Below, in pieces: positions 34,584 to 43,038 of a DNA stretch of 64,000 nt. Each line of letters opens with the position of its first letter. Positions within the stretch are counted from its first letter, which is position 1. This DNA is from Scatacola_A faecigallinarum (GTDB lineage: Bacteria; Pseudomonadota; Alphaproteobacteria; RF32; CAG-239). The notes under the pieces were generated by a model, which ran no database searches, was not told the DNA's origin, and saw only the letters and a list, made by a program, of their open reading frames with translations. Both the position numbers and the translations under genes were made by a program. The stretch lies in contig DVOM01000018.1 of assembly GCA_018713605.1 (NCBI GenBank), positions 15,862 through 79,861 on the forward strand, read 5' to 3'.

Positions 34584-34762
34584 TGCCGATGGAAATGGTT
34601 ATGCCAGCGGCGGAGTATACAAACTCCTTACGAGAAACCAATAAGATAACCTCCTTTGTGGAGGATGGTGCGATATAAGCCGCTTTCAGCGGACGAATAA
34701 GCACACTGTTCTCGTACAGTTTGTAACTCCTCCGCTCTCATTTTGAGAGCGGTTTTGTTTTT
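34584..34762 (+). ncRNA. Candidate structured RNA or riboswitch-like leader with overlapping terminator
   Basis: Nested perfect helices: P1 GCGGCGGAGT (34607-34616) with ACTCCTCCGC (34726-34735, one mismatch); P2 ACAAACT (34619-34625) with AGTTTGT (34718-34724); P3 TACGAGAA (34629-34636) with TTCTCGTA (34709-34716). Inside are hairpins CCTCC/GGAGG (34650-34664) and CCGCT/AGCGG (34680-34692), the latter extended by GTGC/GCAC. Next comes terminator CCGCTCTC/GAGAGCGG (34732-34752) with a T run; its left arm shares CCGC with P1, so P1 and terminator compete. It may be a cis regulator of the next gene or a free small RNA. Not matched to a known class. Confidence 0.7.
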
Positions 34763-34785
34763 AACAAAACATGAAGGAGTTGGAA

Positions 34786-35028
34786 ATGAACAGAGAAATT
34801 ACGAAAGCTCAGGTCAGAAACGAGTTTTACAAAGATTTTGGTTTTGCGCTTTGGCTGGAACGTCGCGGCCGGCGGCAAAAACTGGTAAAAGCCGCGCAGC
34901 GTTCCAATCTTCCGCAAGGGCTGATTGACCGAATGGAAAGAGGCTGCTGCCGAGACCTTTATAAGTTTTTCAGGCTTTGCGCCTATTATCAGAAGAAGAT
35001 AAAAATTACGCTGGTTGACGAAACTTAA
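34786..35028 (+). CDS. Small HTH-like protein
   Basis: An 80-residue basic protein. ATG 34786 lies six bases after AAGGAG. FALWLERRGRRQKLVKAAQR followed by LPQGLIDRMERG and a last strand IKITLVDE has the helix spacing of minimal Cro/XRE-type DNA-binding domains, though no close family is evident. It sits directly behind the structured RNA and its terminator, so its expression is probably controlled there. Confidence 0.6.
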   Translation: MNREITKAQVRNEFYKDFGFALWLERRGRRQKLVKAAQRSNLPQGLIDRMERGCCRDLYKFFRLCAYYQKKIKITLVDET

Positions 35029-35036
35029 AAAAAAAC

Positions 35037-35062
35037 AAAGCCCTCTTTGCGGAGGGCTTTAA
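35037..35062. terminator. Bidirectional intrinsic terminator
   Basis: AAAGCCCTC pairs with GAGGGCTTT around a six-base loop, with A/T-rich flanks on both sides. It serves the two convergent small genes. Confidence 0.8.
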
Positions 35063-35065
35063 TAT

Positions 35066-35377
35066 TTAATTTCTTGCAAAAGGGTCATAATAGCGGTTGG
35101 CGTTAATGGCATTTCTTTGTTGTTCGGTAAAGCGGCTGCGGTTTTTATATAACTCTTTATATTTCTTGTCTAATGTGTCTTCCGTATAGAGATTGGCAAA
35201 GTTGTTATATAAGTCAAAACGCTGGTGCGGGCCAATCTGCCTGCCTTTTGCTTCGGCACGCTGAATGTAAAGTTCGGCCAGCAGGCTGATGACTTCCTTG
35301 TGCTCTTTGGAAAGCTGGAAATACATTTTGCGGGGCTGTTCGCGGCGGAGAGGTTTATTATACTGGGTCGGGGTCAT
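35066..35377 (-). CDS. Unknown small basic protein
   Basis: A 103-residue soluble helical protein, not recognised. It contains MYFQLSKEHKEVISLLAELY and RFTEQQRNAINANRYYDPFA. The ATG follows AAGGAGACA at good spacing. It is convergent with the small HTH gene and separated from it only by a shared terminator. Confidence 0.65.
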   Translation of the reverse strand: MTPTQYNKPLRREQPRKMYFQLSKEHKEVISLLAELYIQRAEAKGRQIGPHQRFDLYNNFANLYTEDTLDKKYKELYKNRSRFTEQQRNAINANRYYDPFARN

Positions 35378-35472
35378 AATGTTGTCTCCTTGAAAAGTTG
35401 ATTATGGCGTAAATATATCATATTTGGAAAATTTTGTCAAATATTTGTATAAACTTGTTTCCGCATTTCAGA

Positions 35473-35508
35473 AAAAACCCCTTAACCGTGAGGTTAAGGG
35501 GTTTTTGT
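35473..35508 (-). terminator. Intrinsic terminator of nifJ
   Basis: AAAAACCCCTTAACC and its complement form a 15-base-pair stem with a four-base loop (GTGA on the plus strand). On the minus strand it ends in a run of T, 20 bases after the nifJ stop. Confidence 0.9.
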
Positions 35509-35526
35509 TCGGTTTGGGGAGGGAGC

Positions 35527-38500
35527 TTATTCAGCGCCTTCCTTAATGGCGAATTCGGCCATATGTTCATACAGAGAACGCTTTTCCTTAACGTTTTCCT
35601 GAGCCTTGTTCAGCAGGGTCTCATAACGCTCGGGGTTCATCTTGTTGACGACCTGGAAACGCGTTTCGTTGGACATATAATCGGACAGCGGCTTGCTCGG
35701 CGCTTTGGAATCCAAAGTCAACGGCGCTTTGCCCTGAGCGATGTTTTCCGGATTGTAACGGTACAGCGGCCAAGAACCGGTGTCGACGGCGGATTTCTGG
35801 TGTTCCAGACCGTCGGCAAGGTTGAAGCCCTGAGCGATACAGTGCGAGTAGGCGATGACGATGGACGGGCCGTCATAAGCCTCGGCCTCGTTCAAAGCCT
35901 TAATCAGCTGCGTATCGTTGGCGCCGAAAGCAACCTGAGCGACATAGACGTTGCCGTAAGACATGGCAATCATGCCCAGATCTTTCTTCGGCAGAGCCTT
36001 GCCGGCCGTAGCGAATTTCGCGGAAGCGCCCATCGGGGTCGCTTTGGACTGCTGGCCGCCGGTGTTGGAGTAAACGCCCGTATCCATAACCAGGATATTG
36101 ATGTTTTTGCCGGAAGCGATGGCATGGTCCAGACCGCCAAAGCCGATGTCGTATGCCCAGCCGTCGCCGCCCAGAATCCATACCGACTTCTTAATCAGGT
36201 AGTCGGCCAGTTTGGACAGGGACTTGGCTTCTTCCGTACCGATGCCGGCCAGCTTGTCGCGCAGAGCTTTGACATTGGCGCGCTGGTCGTCGATTTCGAC
36301 GTCGGTAGACTGCGGATTGCTCAGAATCTTGTCTGCCAGTTCGCCGACTTTGTCCTTTAAGCCTTCAAGCAGGGTGCGGGCAAATTTGGTCTGCTGGTCA
36401 ATGGAGAATCTCATGCCCAGGCCGAATTCGGCGTTGTCTTCAAACAGCGAGTTTGCCCAAGCCGGACCGTGGCCTTTTTCGTCCTTGGTGTAAGGCGTGG
36501 TCGGCAGGTTGCCGGAGTAAATCGAAGAACAGCCGGTTGCATTGGCAACGACCATGCGGTCGCCGAACAGCTGGGTCAGCAGTTTGATGTACGGCGTTTC
36601 GCCGCAGCCTGCGCAGGCGCCGGAGAATTCGAACAGCGGCTGAATCATCTGCGTGGTTTTCGGCAGGTTCTTGGCAACTTCGGTACGCTTTACGTACGGC
36701 AGGGTTTCAAAGAACTTCCAGCAGGCCTTCTGTTCCTCCAGATGGTTTTCAATATGATCCATATTGATTGCCTTTCTGGTCGGATCGGCCTTGTTTTTGG
36801 CCGGGCAGGCGCTGACGCAGATGCCGCAGCCGGTGCAGTCTTCGGGAGACATCTGCCAGATGAACTGTTTGCCGGCAAATTCCTTGCCTTTGTACGGCGC
36901 AGACTTAAAGCCCTGCGGCGCGTTTTTCAGTTCGGCCTCGTCGGCAACTTTCATGCGGATAACGCCATGCGGGCAGACCAGCGAGCATTTGCCGCACTGA
37001 ATACAGGTATTGGGATCCCAAACCGGAATTTCGGTGGCAATGCAGCGCTTTTCGTATTTGGTCGTGCCGGTCGGCCAGGTGCCGTCGACAACCGGTTCAA
37101 AAGCGGAAACCGGAAGCTCGTTGCCGCGGTCGGCGATAATTTCGCCGGTAACCTTTCTGACAAATTCCGGAGCATCGGCCGGAACCGGAAGCTGACGGTG
37201 GAATTTGGAGGTAACGGAAGACGGATATTCGACCTTGTGCAGATGTTCCAGAGAAGCGTCAACAGCCTGGAAGTTTTTCTGAACAATGGCGTCGCCTTTT
37301 TTGCTGTAGGTTTTCTTAATGGCGTTCTTAATCTGGGCAATGGCCTCGTCCTTGGGCAGGATGTTGGAAATTGCGAAGAAGCAGGTCTGCATAACGGTGT
37401 TGATGCGCTGACCCATGCCGGTTTCGCGGGCAACTTCGACCGCGTTGATGGTGTAGAAGTTCAGCTTTTTGCTGATGATTTCTTCCTGAACTTCGATCGG
37501 GAGATGATCCCATACTTCCTCGGCCTTGTACGGCGCGTTCAGCAGGAAGGTTGCGCCCGGTTTGGCAATTTTCAGAATGTCAACCTTGCTCATGAACGGG
37601 AACTGGTGGCAGGCGACAAAGTCGGCCTTGTTAATCAGATAAGCGGCCTTGATCGGATTATCCGAAAAACGCAGGTGCGACGTCGTCATCGAACCGGATT
37701 TGCGGGAATCGTAAACGAAGTAGCCCTGACCGTACTTGCCGGCGTCTTCGGCAATAATCTTAATCGAGTTTTTGTTGGCGCCGACGGTGCCGTCAGCACC
37801 CAGACCGAAGAATACGGCGCGGACGACGTCTTTGGGCTCGGTGTCAATCGAATCGTCGAACGGCAGCGAGGTCTTGCTGACGTCGTCGGTAATGCCGACA
37901 GAGAAGCCGTTGAGCGGTTTGGCAGCAGCGCCGTTGTCATAAACGGCCTTGACCATGCCCGGCGTAAATTCTTTGGAGGACAGGCCGTAGCGACCGCCGT
38001 AGATACGCGGCATCGAAGCGATTTCATTGTTGGCAAAAGCCTGAGTCAGCGTAGCGACGACGTCCAGATACAGCGGTTCGCCGATGGAGCCGGATTCTTT
38101 GGTACGGTCCAGAACGTTGACGACCTTAACCGACTTCGGCAGAGCCTTCAGGAAGGATTTGGTCGGGAACGGACGGTACAGACGGACTTTAACCAGGCCG
38201 TATTTGCCGCCGTTTGCATTGAGGTAATTGATGGTTTCTTCAACCGTTTCGGCACCGGAACCCATGATGACGATGACCTGTTCGGCATCGGCAGCACCGA
38301 CATAGTCAACAACATTGTATTTGCGGCCGGAGATTTTGGCAAACTTGTCCATTTCTTCCTGAACAATGCCTTCAACCTTGTTATAGAACGGGTTGCAGGC
38401 TTCGCGGCCCTGGAAGAAGACGTCCGGGTTCTGCGCGGTACCGCGGATGACCGGCGCTTCCGGACGCAGAGCGTGTTCGGCGTTGAACCGGTAGTTTACG

Positions 38501-39093
38501 CTTTCAAGCATGGCGCGAAGGTCGTCGTCGGACAAAAGTTTGATTTTCTTGATTTCGTGCGAAGTGCGGAAACCGTCAAAGAAGTGCATAAACGGAACGC
38601 GGGAACGCAGCGTGGAAGTCTGGGCAATGGCCGCGAAATCGTGGGCTTCCTGAACAGAGTTGGAGCACAGCATGGCAAAGCCGGTCTGACGGCAGGACAT
38701 GACGTCGGTGTGGTCTCCGAAGATGGACAGCGCATGGTAAGCCAGAGAACGGGCGGCAACGTGCATGACGAACGGCGAAAGTTCGCCGGCGATTTTGTAC
38801 ATGTTCGGAATCATCAGGAGCAGACCCTGCGAAGCGGTAAAGGTGGTGGTCAGGGCACCGGCCTGGATTGAACCGTGGCAGGCGCCGGCGGCACCGGCTT
38901 CGGACTGCATTTCCTGAACTTCGGGAACAACGCCCCAGAGGTTCTTCTGTTTGGCAGCAGACCACGCATCGGCCCATTCGCCCATCGGAGACGACGGGGT
39001 AATCGGGTAAATTACGCAGACTTCATTCATGCGGTGGGCAACGGAAGCAGCGGCTTCGTTACCGTCCATCATTTTCATCTTAACGTCAGACAT
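35527..39093 (-). CDS. nifJ: Pyruvate:ferredoxin (flavodoxin) oxidoreductase
   Basis: Oxidatively decarboxylates pyruvate to acetyl-CoA and passes electrons to ferredoxin or flavodoxin, a hallmark of anaerobic metabolism. At 1188 residues it is the single-chain homodimeric form. In order: domain I with YPITPSSPMGEWAD, the gamma-type domain GLGADGTVGANKNS, two 4Fe-4S clusters CIQCGKCSLVCP and CTGCGICVSACP in the middle, the CAGCGETPY cluster site, and the thiamine-diphosphate motif GGDGWAYDIGFGGLDHA. All needed Cys are visible. The oxygen-sensitive enzyme suggests a gut- or sediment-type habitat. Confidence 0.96.
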   Translation of the reverse strand: MSDVKMKMMDGNEAAASVAHRMNEVCVIYPITPSSPMGEWADAWSAAKQKNLWGVVPEVQEMQSEAGAAGACHGSIQAGALTTTFTASQGLLLMIPNMYKIAGELSPFVMHVAARSLAYHALSIFGDHTDVMSCRQTGFAMLCSNSVQEAHDFAAIAQTSTLRSRVPFMHFFDGFRTSHEIKKIKLLSDDDLRAMLESVNYRFNAEHALRPEAPVIRGTAQNPDVFFQGREACNPFYNKVEGIVQEEMDKFAKISGRKYNVVDYVGAADAEQVIVIMGSGAETVEETINYLNANGGKYGLVKVRLYRPFPTKSFLKALPKSVKVVNVLDRTKESGSIGEPLYLDVVATLTQAFANNEIASMPRIYGGRYGLSSKEFTPGMVKAVYDNGAAAKPLNGFSVGITDDVSKTSLPFDDSIDTEPKDVVRAVFFGLGADGTVGANKNSIKIIAEDAGKYGQGYFVYDSRKSGSMTTSHLRFSDNPIKAAYLINKADFVACHQFPFMSKVDILKIAKPGATFLLNAPYKAEEVWDHLPIEVQEEIISKKLNFYTINAVEVARETGMGQRINTVMQTCFFAISNILPKDEAIAQIKNAIKKTYSKKGDAIVQKNFQAVDASLEHLHKVEYPSSVTSKFHRQLPVPADAPEFVRKVTGEIIADRGNELPVSAFEPVVDGTWPTGTTKYEKRCIATEIPVWDPNTCIQCGKCSLVCPHGVIRMKVADEAELKNAPQGFKSAPYKGKEFAGKQFIWQMSPEDCTGCGICVSACPAKNKADPTRKAINMDHIENHLEEQKACWKFFETLPYVKRTEVAKNLPKTTQMIQPLFEFSGACAGCGETPYIKLLTQLFGDRMVVANATGCSSIYSGNLPTTPYTKDEKGHGPAWANSLFEDNAEFGLGMRFSIDQQTKFARTLLEGLKDKVGELADKILSNPQSTDVEIDDQRANVKALRDKLAGIGTEEAKSLSKLADYLIKKSVWILGGDGWAYDIGFGGLDHAIASGKNINILVMDTGVYSNTGGQQSKATPMGASAKFATAGKALPKKDLGMIAMSYGNVYVAQVAFGANDTQLIKALNEAEAYDGPSIVIAYSHCIAQGFNLADGLEHQKSAVDTGSWPLYRYNPENIAQGKAPLTLDSKAPSKPLSDYMSNETRFQVVNKMNPERYETLLNKAQENVKEKRSLYEHMAEFAIKEGAE

Positions 39094-39399
39094 ATATTTT
39101 TATCCTTGTATGGTTAACATAGAAAAGGCCCTCGGATTAAGACGATTTTATGCCTAATCTTCCGGCCTCGGGTTACTTTAAATAGAATCTTATGTACGCG
39201 TTTTATAGCACTTTATTTTTTTAAATGCCAGCAAAAAAGATTCAATCCGGGCAGGGTCTTGATAAGTCGGAAATATCCGGTTTTGTTGATTTGTTTTGTA
39301 TAGACAAAAGCGGCTGGCCGTGTTATGTCAAAAAGCCTGTAGATGATTATTGTGCGGTTGAGAGAATAAATATTATTGTTTAACTTAAATTCGTTGTAT
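39094..39399. other. Intergenic region between divergent nifJ and an unknown gene
   Basis: No gene seen. At 39126-39175 an imperfect hairpin (GGATTAAG with CTAATCTTCC, flanked by GGCC and CTCGG copies) lies in the nifJ leader on the minus strand and may be regulatory. The rest is AT-rich, with no convincing promoter pair. Confidence 0.35.
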
Positions 39400-39954
39400 A
39401 TGAATGATTTGATTATTATGGTCGCAATGTTGGCCGTGTTTGGCATCTGGCTGCTGTTTCATCGTCTGAAAAACCGAAGACCCGCTGACGATGATCCCGG
39501 CGGTAAAGACTTTGTCCTGACAAGAGAGCAAGTTGAAGAACTTAACCGGCAGCGCGCGGAGAAAGAGATTGTATTGCCGTCGGCGCCCGCGGAAGAAAAA
39601 CGTTCCGTTTCGGAACCTTCTGCCGCGGAGCCTGTTCCGGAAAAGCTTTCGGCGCCGGCAGGCGGAAGGGAAAAGCAATCCGGGGTACTTACGGAGGCGG
39701 ATTTGTGGAACCAGTGGGTTGCCAGAACCGGCGATTATCGTCTGTCGAAAGACGCAATTGCGGCTGCGGCGGGGCATTTGACGCCCGAACAGGCGCTGAC
39801 GCTCTGCAAGCGGTATCAGAAACAGCATCCGCAGCTTTATGCCGGCATTCGGAAATACGCCGACTGGTATGAGCGTTCCGAACCGGCGGCAAAAATCATC
39901 GGCCTGCGTATGGAGGCGCTGATGAAGCAGGGCGGCATTATCCGCCGCCGCTGA
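39400..39954 (+). CDS. Unknown single-span membrane protein
   Basis: A 184-residue protein; ATG 39400 is preferred to an upstream TTG. It begins with an N-terminal anchor (NDLIIMVAMLAVFGIWLLFH). A Pro/Glu/Ala-rich linker follows. The C-terminal domain of about 80 residues contains LWNQWVARTGDYRLSKDAIA and AGHLTPEQALTLCKRYQKQH. Function unknown. A strong terminator follows. Confidence 0.65.
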   Translation: MNDLIIMVAMLAVFGIWLLFHRLKNRRPADDDPGGKDFVLTREQVEELNRQRAEKEIVLPSAPAEEKRSVSEPSAAEPVPEKLSAPAGGREKQSGVLTEADLWNQWVARTGDYRLSKDAIAAAAGHLTPEQALTLCKRYQKQHPQLYAGIRKYADWYERSEPAAKIIGLRMEALMKQGGIIRRR

Positions 39955-39970
39955 TTTTGCGGGACATTCA

Positions 39971-40011
39971 AAAAAAAGACAGCTGCCTGAAAACCCGGCT
40001 GTCTTTTTTTT
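39971..40011 (+). terminator. Intrinsic terminator
   Basis: AAAAAAAGACAGC pairs with GCTGTCTTTTTTT around a 14-base loop and ends in a T run. Confidence 0.85.
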
Positions 40012-40105
40012 GTCTAGACAGTCGGAGGGGAATGTGGTATATTGCGCACAATCAGCTAAGACTTTGAGAATGTATCATTATAAATTAACCAAAAAAAATT
40101 CAGTT

Positions 40106-40690
40106 ATGAAAAATTATCCTACAATTCTTTGGGCGAACGATGCGCTGAAAAAGGGAAGTTTCAGTTTCGTATGTGACGAAAATCTGATGCGTTTGCGGCA
40201 TGAGCTTTCGGATTTTTGCGAGGAAGCTTATATCGAATACGCGGTTTTGCGGGAGAAAGACGGATTTCGGCGCTGTCTGCGGGAAGAAGGCCGTTTCTTC
40301 TCGGCTCTGGCGGTTATTGCCGAAAATATGCCGATGCTGCTTATGAATGACGATTTGCGGGAATTTCTCGGTCATATGTATCAGGAACCGGGCGTTTATT
40401 TCCAGGGCATGGTTGCGGTTTTGCAGGCTTGCGGAATCAGGGAAACCTATATTGCCGGGTTTGCCAATCTGCATATCGGCGAACCCGAAGTCAGAAACTG
40501 GTGCAAAGCGCATTTCGGCGTCTGCAATGCCGACGAGCTGTTTGCCGCCGTGAAGAAGGAGATGCCGTTGCCGGATCTGGAGCTCGTCAACCTGTGCCGT
40601 CCGCGTCATGGTTCGTGGCTGTTTTGTCTGGTGTTCTTCGTTTTGGGGCTGTTTATCGGCATGACGCTTTTAAGCGGCCTGCTGGCATAG
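40106..40690 (+). CDS. Unknown tail-anchored protein
   Basis: A 194-residue protein with start taken at the ATG before KNYPTILWANDALKKGSF; a longer upstream frame crosses the preceding terminator and is unlikely. The soluble part is helical (RLRHELSDFCEEAYIEYAVL), and the last 24 residues form one hydrophobic segment (FCLVFFVLGLFIGMTLLSGL), giving a tail anchor. Function unknown. Confidence 0.65.
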   Translation: MKNYPTILWANDALKKGSFSFVCDENLMRLRHELSDFCEEAYIEYAVLREKDGFRRCLREEGRFFSALAVIAENMPMLLMNDDLREFLGHMYQEPGVYFQGMVAVLQACGIRETYIAGFANLHIGEPEVRNWCKAHFGVCNADELFAAVKKEMPLPDLELVNLCRPRHGSWLFCLVFFVLGLFIGMTLLSGLLA

Positions 40691-40705
40691 CCGGGAAGAG
40701 AATTT

Positions 40706-40744
40706 AAAAGAGCGGGAAGGCGTGCGGACTTCCCGCTCTTTTTT
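40706..40744 (+). terminator. Intrinsic terminator
   Basis: A 14-base-pair stem (AAAAGAGCGGGAAG with CTTCCCGCTCTTTT) encloses a nine-base loop and ends in T. Confidence 0.9.
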
Positions 40745-40827
40745 GTGCAATAGTCCTAAAAGGCTTGAAGTTTTAAAGGTTTAATTTATATTGTTTATCA
40801 GTTAAAACTTATTTCAGGAGAAAGTTC

Positions 40828-41175
40828 ATGAGAAAACTGTTTGCCGTTTTGGCCGTATCGACCGCCGTTCTGACCGCATATAGCGCCGGCGCTGACTTTA
40901 ATTTGGTTGAAGAGGCGCAGAAGATTCAGAACAAGCAGGACGAACTGACCAAGAAAGTTGCCGACGCAAAAGCCGAGGCGGCCAGAAAATATGAGGCTCA
41001 AAAAGCCGAACGCGAAGCCAAGGCTGCCGAACAAAAAGCCGAAAGAGAGGCAAAAGCTGCCGAGCAGAAAGCCAAATATGAAGCCAAAAAAGCCGAGATA
41101 GAGGCAAAGAGAGCCGAACAGCAGCAAAAAATCGACGAAAAGAAAAAAGCTCTGGACACTCTGTTTGCAAAGTAA
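40828..41175 (+). CDS. Exported Ala/Lys/Glu-rich coiled-coil protein
   Basis: A 115-residue protein with a signal peptide (about 1-22, ending SAGA). The rest is a single charged coiled coil with a near-perfect 11-residue repeat, AEREAKAAEQK, occurring twice, followed by degenerate copies. Composition resembles periplasmic envelope-spanning coils, but no family is recognised. ATG follows CAGGAGAAAG. Six bases separate it from the next lipoprotein gene. Confidence 0.7.
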   Translation: MRKLFAVLAVSTAVLTAYSAGADFNLVEEAQKIQNKQDELTKKVADAKAEAARKYEAQKAEREAKAAEQKAEREAKAAEQKAKYEAKKAEIEAKRAEQQQKIDEKKKALDTLFAK

Positions 41176-41180
41176 AAAAA

Positions 41181-41474
41181 ATGAAGAAAATATTTCTGAT
41201 GACAATGCTGTTTTTGAACGTTTCGGCCTGCAGCGGCATGGCTCCTTTTCCCGAAGAGGACAAAACGCCGCTGACGCCGCAGGGGCGTTTGAACGCCTGT
41301 ATTTTGGAACAGGCCAGGACCAAGGCCGCGGATCCGGAAACTTTCAGCAACGTTGACCTTGCCGCCAATCAGGTTGCCAATTACTGTATCCGCAGTCTGG
41401 ATATGCTGGACAGCGGCTTGTACCGCCAGTCGGTTGTCAATGCAACCTCAATTATAAATTCGTATAATCAATGA
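41181..41474 (+). CDS. Small lipoprotein
   Basis: A 97-residue protein with a short signal peptide and lipobox VSAC (Cys17). The mature part begins SGMAPFPEEDKTPLTPQGRL and contains two further cysteines (NACILEQ and NYCIRSL) that could form a disulfide. Probably co-transcribed with the coiled-coil gene. Function unknown. Confidence 0.7.
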   Translation: MKKIFLMTMLFLNVSACSGMAPFPEEDKTPLTPQGRLNACILEQARTKAADPETFSNVDLAANQVANYCIRSLDMLDSGLYRQSVVNATSIINSYNQ

Positions 41475-41564
41475 GTAAGCGGAAGTGTTGTCAAAATGGC
41501 GGTGCTTTTGTTAAAAAGATGTTGATTAATTGGCAGATGCGTTTATAGTATGAATGTTTCTGCC

Positions 41565-41638
41565 GCGGGTATAATTCAATGGTAGAATGAGAGCTTCCCA
41601 AGCTTTTAATGCGGGTTCGATTCCCGTTACCCGCTCCA
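41565..41638 (+). tRNA. tRNA-Gly (anticodon CCC)
   Basis: Acceptor GCGGGTA pairs with TACCCGC, discriminator T, encoded CCA at 41636-41638. The anticodon stem AGAGC/GCTTT encloses TTCCCAA, anticodon CCC. The T arm has GGTTCGATTC. Confidence 0.95.
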
Positions 41639-41642
41639 TAAC

Positions 41643-41670
41643 AAAGCCCGCCCATCGAAGGCGGGTTTTG
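41643..41670 (+). terminator. Intrinsic terminator after tRNA-Gly
   Basis: CCCGCC pairs with GGCGGG around a seven-base loop, followed by TTTTG. Placed five bases after the tRNA end. Confidence 0.75.
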
Positions 41671-41876
41671 TTGTGATTACGGACGGGAATATTTTCGTCC
41701 GCAGGACAAATGCAAGCGGTTTAATTTAATTGATTTTCTATGGGCAGTATTCTACACTGGATTGCGGTTGCAAAATGCGGTAAAGCTTGAAGCTGCAGGC
41801 CGTTTTTGTTGCATTCAGGCGTTTTCAGGCTTTGCAGTAACCGTTTTTTCTGAAGATACAAACAGAGTGAGGAATA

Positions 41877-42461
41877 ATGAGAAAAGACTTTTATGTTTTC
41901 CGGCACGGAGAAACGGAACTGAACCGGCAGAAGCGTTGGCAGGGTTCCGGCACGGACTGTGATTTGAACGCGGCCGGGGTCAGGCAGGCGGAAGAACTTT
42001 TGGAAAAGTTCCGCGGCAAAAAGCTTGAAGTCATTTTCTCAAGTCCGCTTATTCGTGCCCGGCATACGGCCGAGGTGGTTGCCGGCGGTTTGGGGCTGCC
42101 GGTAATCGTACGCGAGAATCTTCGCGAATGTTTTTATGGCGAAGCCGAAGGGCGGCCGATTGCCGATTTGGCGGAGAGCTGTCCCGAAATATTGAACAAT
42201 TGGTATAATTCCGCCGAAAAATATCTGGACATCCGTTTCCCGGGCGGCGAGAGCAAAAAAGAGGCTTGCGACCGCGTATTGAAAGAACTTGATGCTTTGG
42301 CCGCTGAGCCGTATCAGGTTGTCGGAGCTGCCATTCACGGCGGGACCATGGGGCAGTTGCTTAATTATTATCATGTCCCTTATGACAAGATTCCCAATTG
42401 TGCCGCTTTGCATTTGGTTTATGAGGACGGCAACTGGCGTGCCGAAGGGGGAATTTTTTAA
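41877..42461 (+). CDS. Histidine-phosphatase family protein (first of tandem pair)
   Basis: A 194-residue phosphoglycerate-mutase-like enzyme. FRHGETELN carries the catalytic His, FSSPLIRARHTAEVV the Arg loop, CFYGEAEG the acidic residue, and IHGGTM the second catalytic His, so it should be active. The substrate is not evident; sugar phosphates or nucleotides are typical. The stop overlaps the start of a paralogue by one base (TAATG). Confidence 0.88.
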   Translation: MRKDFYVFRHGETELNRQKRWQGSGTDCDLNAAGVRQAEELLEKFRGKKLEVIFSSPLIRARHTAEVVAGGLGLPVIVRENLRECFYGEAEGRPIADLAESCPEILNNWYNSAEKYLDIRFPGGESKKEACDRVLKELDALAAEPYQVVGAAIHGGTMGQLLNYYHVPYDKIPNCAALHLVYEDGNWRAEGGIF

Positions 42462-43036
42462 TGCGGAAGGACGTATATTTATTTAGGCACGGGCAAACCG
42501 ATGCCAACAAGGAGCACCGCTGGCAGGGGTGCGGCATTAATCTTTCCTTGAACGAGGAGGGGCGGGTTCAGGCGTTTTCGGTTCTGGAAAAGCTGAGAAA
42601 CGCCGGTTTGGAATGCATTTTTTCTTCGCCGTTGAAGCGGGCTTTGGAGACGGCCGAAATTGTTGCCGGAGCTTTAAATCTGCCGGTTAAAGTCCGGGAA
42701 GAGTTTCGGGAAGGCTGTTTCGGCGAAGCGGAGGGAATTACGACGGCCGAGCTTGACGAACTGTGGCCGGATATCAGCAACCGTTGGAAAAATCCCGAGG
42801 AACTTGACGTCGGTTATCCGGGCGGCGAAACCAAACGGCAGATTCAGGAAAGAATGTTTGTTGCGCTGAATACGCTGCTGGACGAAGATTATGACGTTTT
42901 CGGCGTAGCGACGCATGGTTCGGCGCTGCGCAATCTGCTGCATTTATTTGGGGTTGATTTGGGCAGGATTGCCAACGGAACGATTTTTCATCTGGTTTAT
43001 GAAAACGGCGGCTGGCGGGCGGAAGCCTTTGATTAA
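42461..43036 (+). CDS. Histidine-phosphatase family protein (second of tandem pair)
   Basis: A 191-residue paralogue of the preceding protein, similar throughout (WQGCGINLSLNEEGRVQ against WQGSGTDCDLNAAGVRQ). It also keeps both catalytic His: FRHGQTD and THGSALRNLL. The pair arose by tandem duplication and divergence, possibly to handle different substrates. It ends three bases from the convergent motB stop. Confidence 0.88.
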   Translation: MRKDVYLFRHGQTDANKEHRWQGCGINLSLNEEGRVQAFSVLEKLRNAGLECIFSSPLKRALETAEIVAGALNLPVKVREEFREGCFGEAEGITTAELDELWPDISNRWKNPEELDVGYPGGETKRQIQERMFVALNTLLDEDYDVFGVATHGSALRNLLHLFGVDLGRIANGTIFHLVYENGGWRAEAFD

Positions 43037-43038
43037 GC

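Noticed and set aside
36469..38871. 800-codon open frame on the plus strand opposite nifJ
   Set aside because: It is antisense to a gene with unmistakable cluster and cofactor motifs. Its product has Phe/Gly/Asn/Val-rich composition typical of reversed high-GC-wobble codons, and no motifs.
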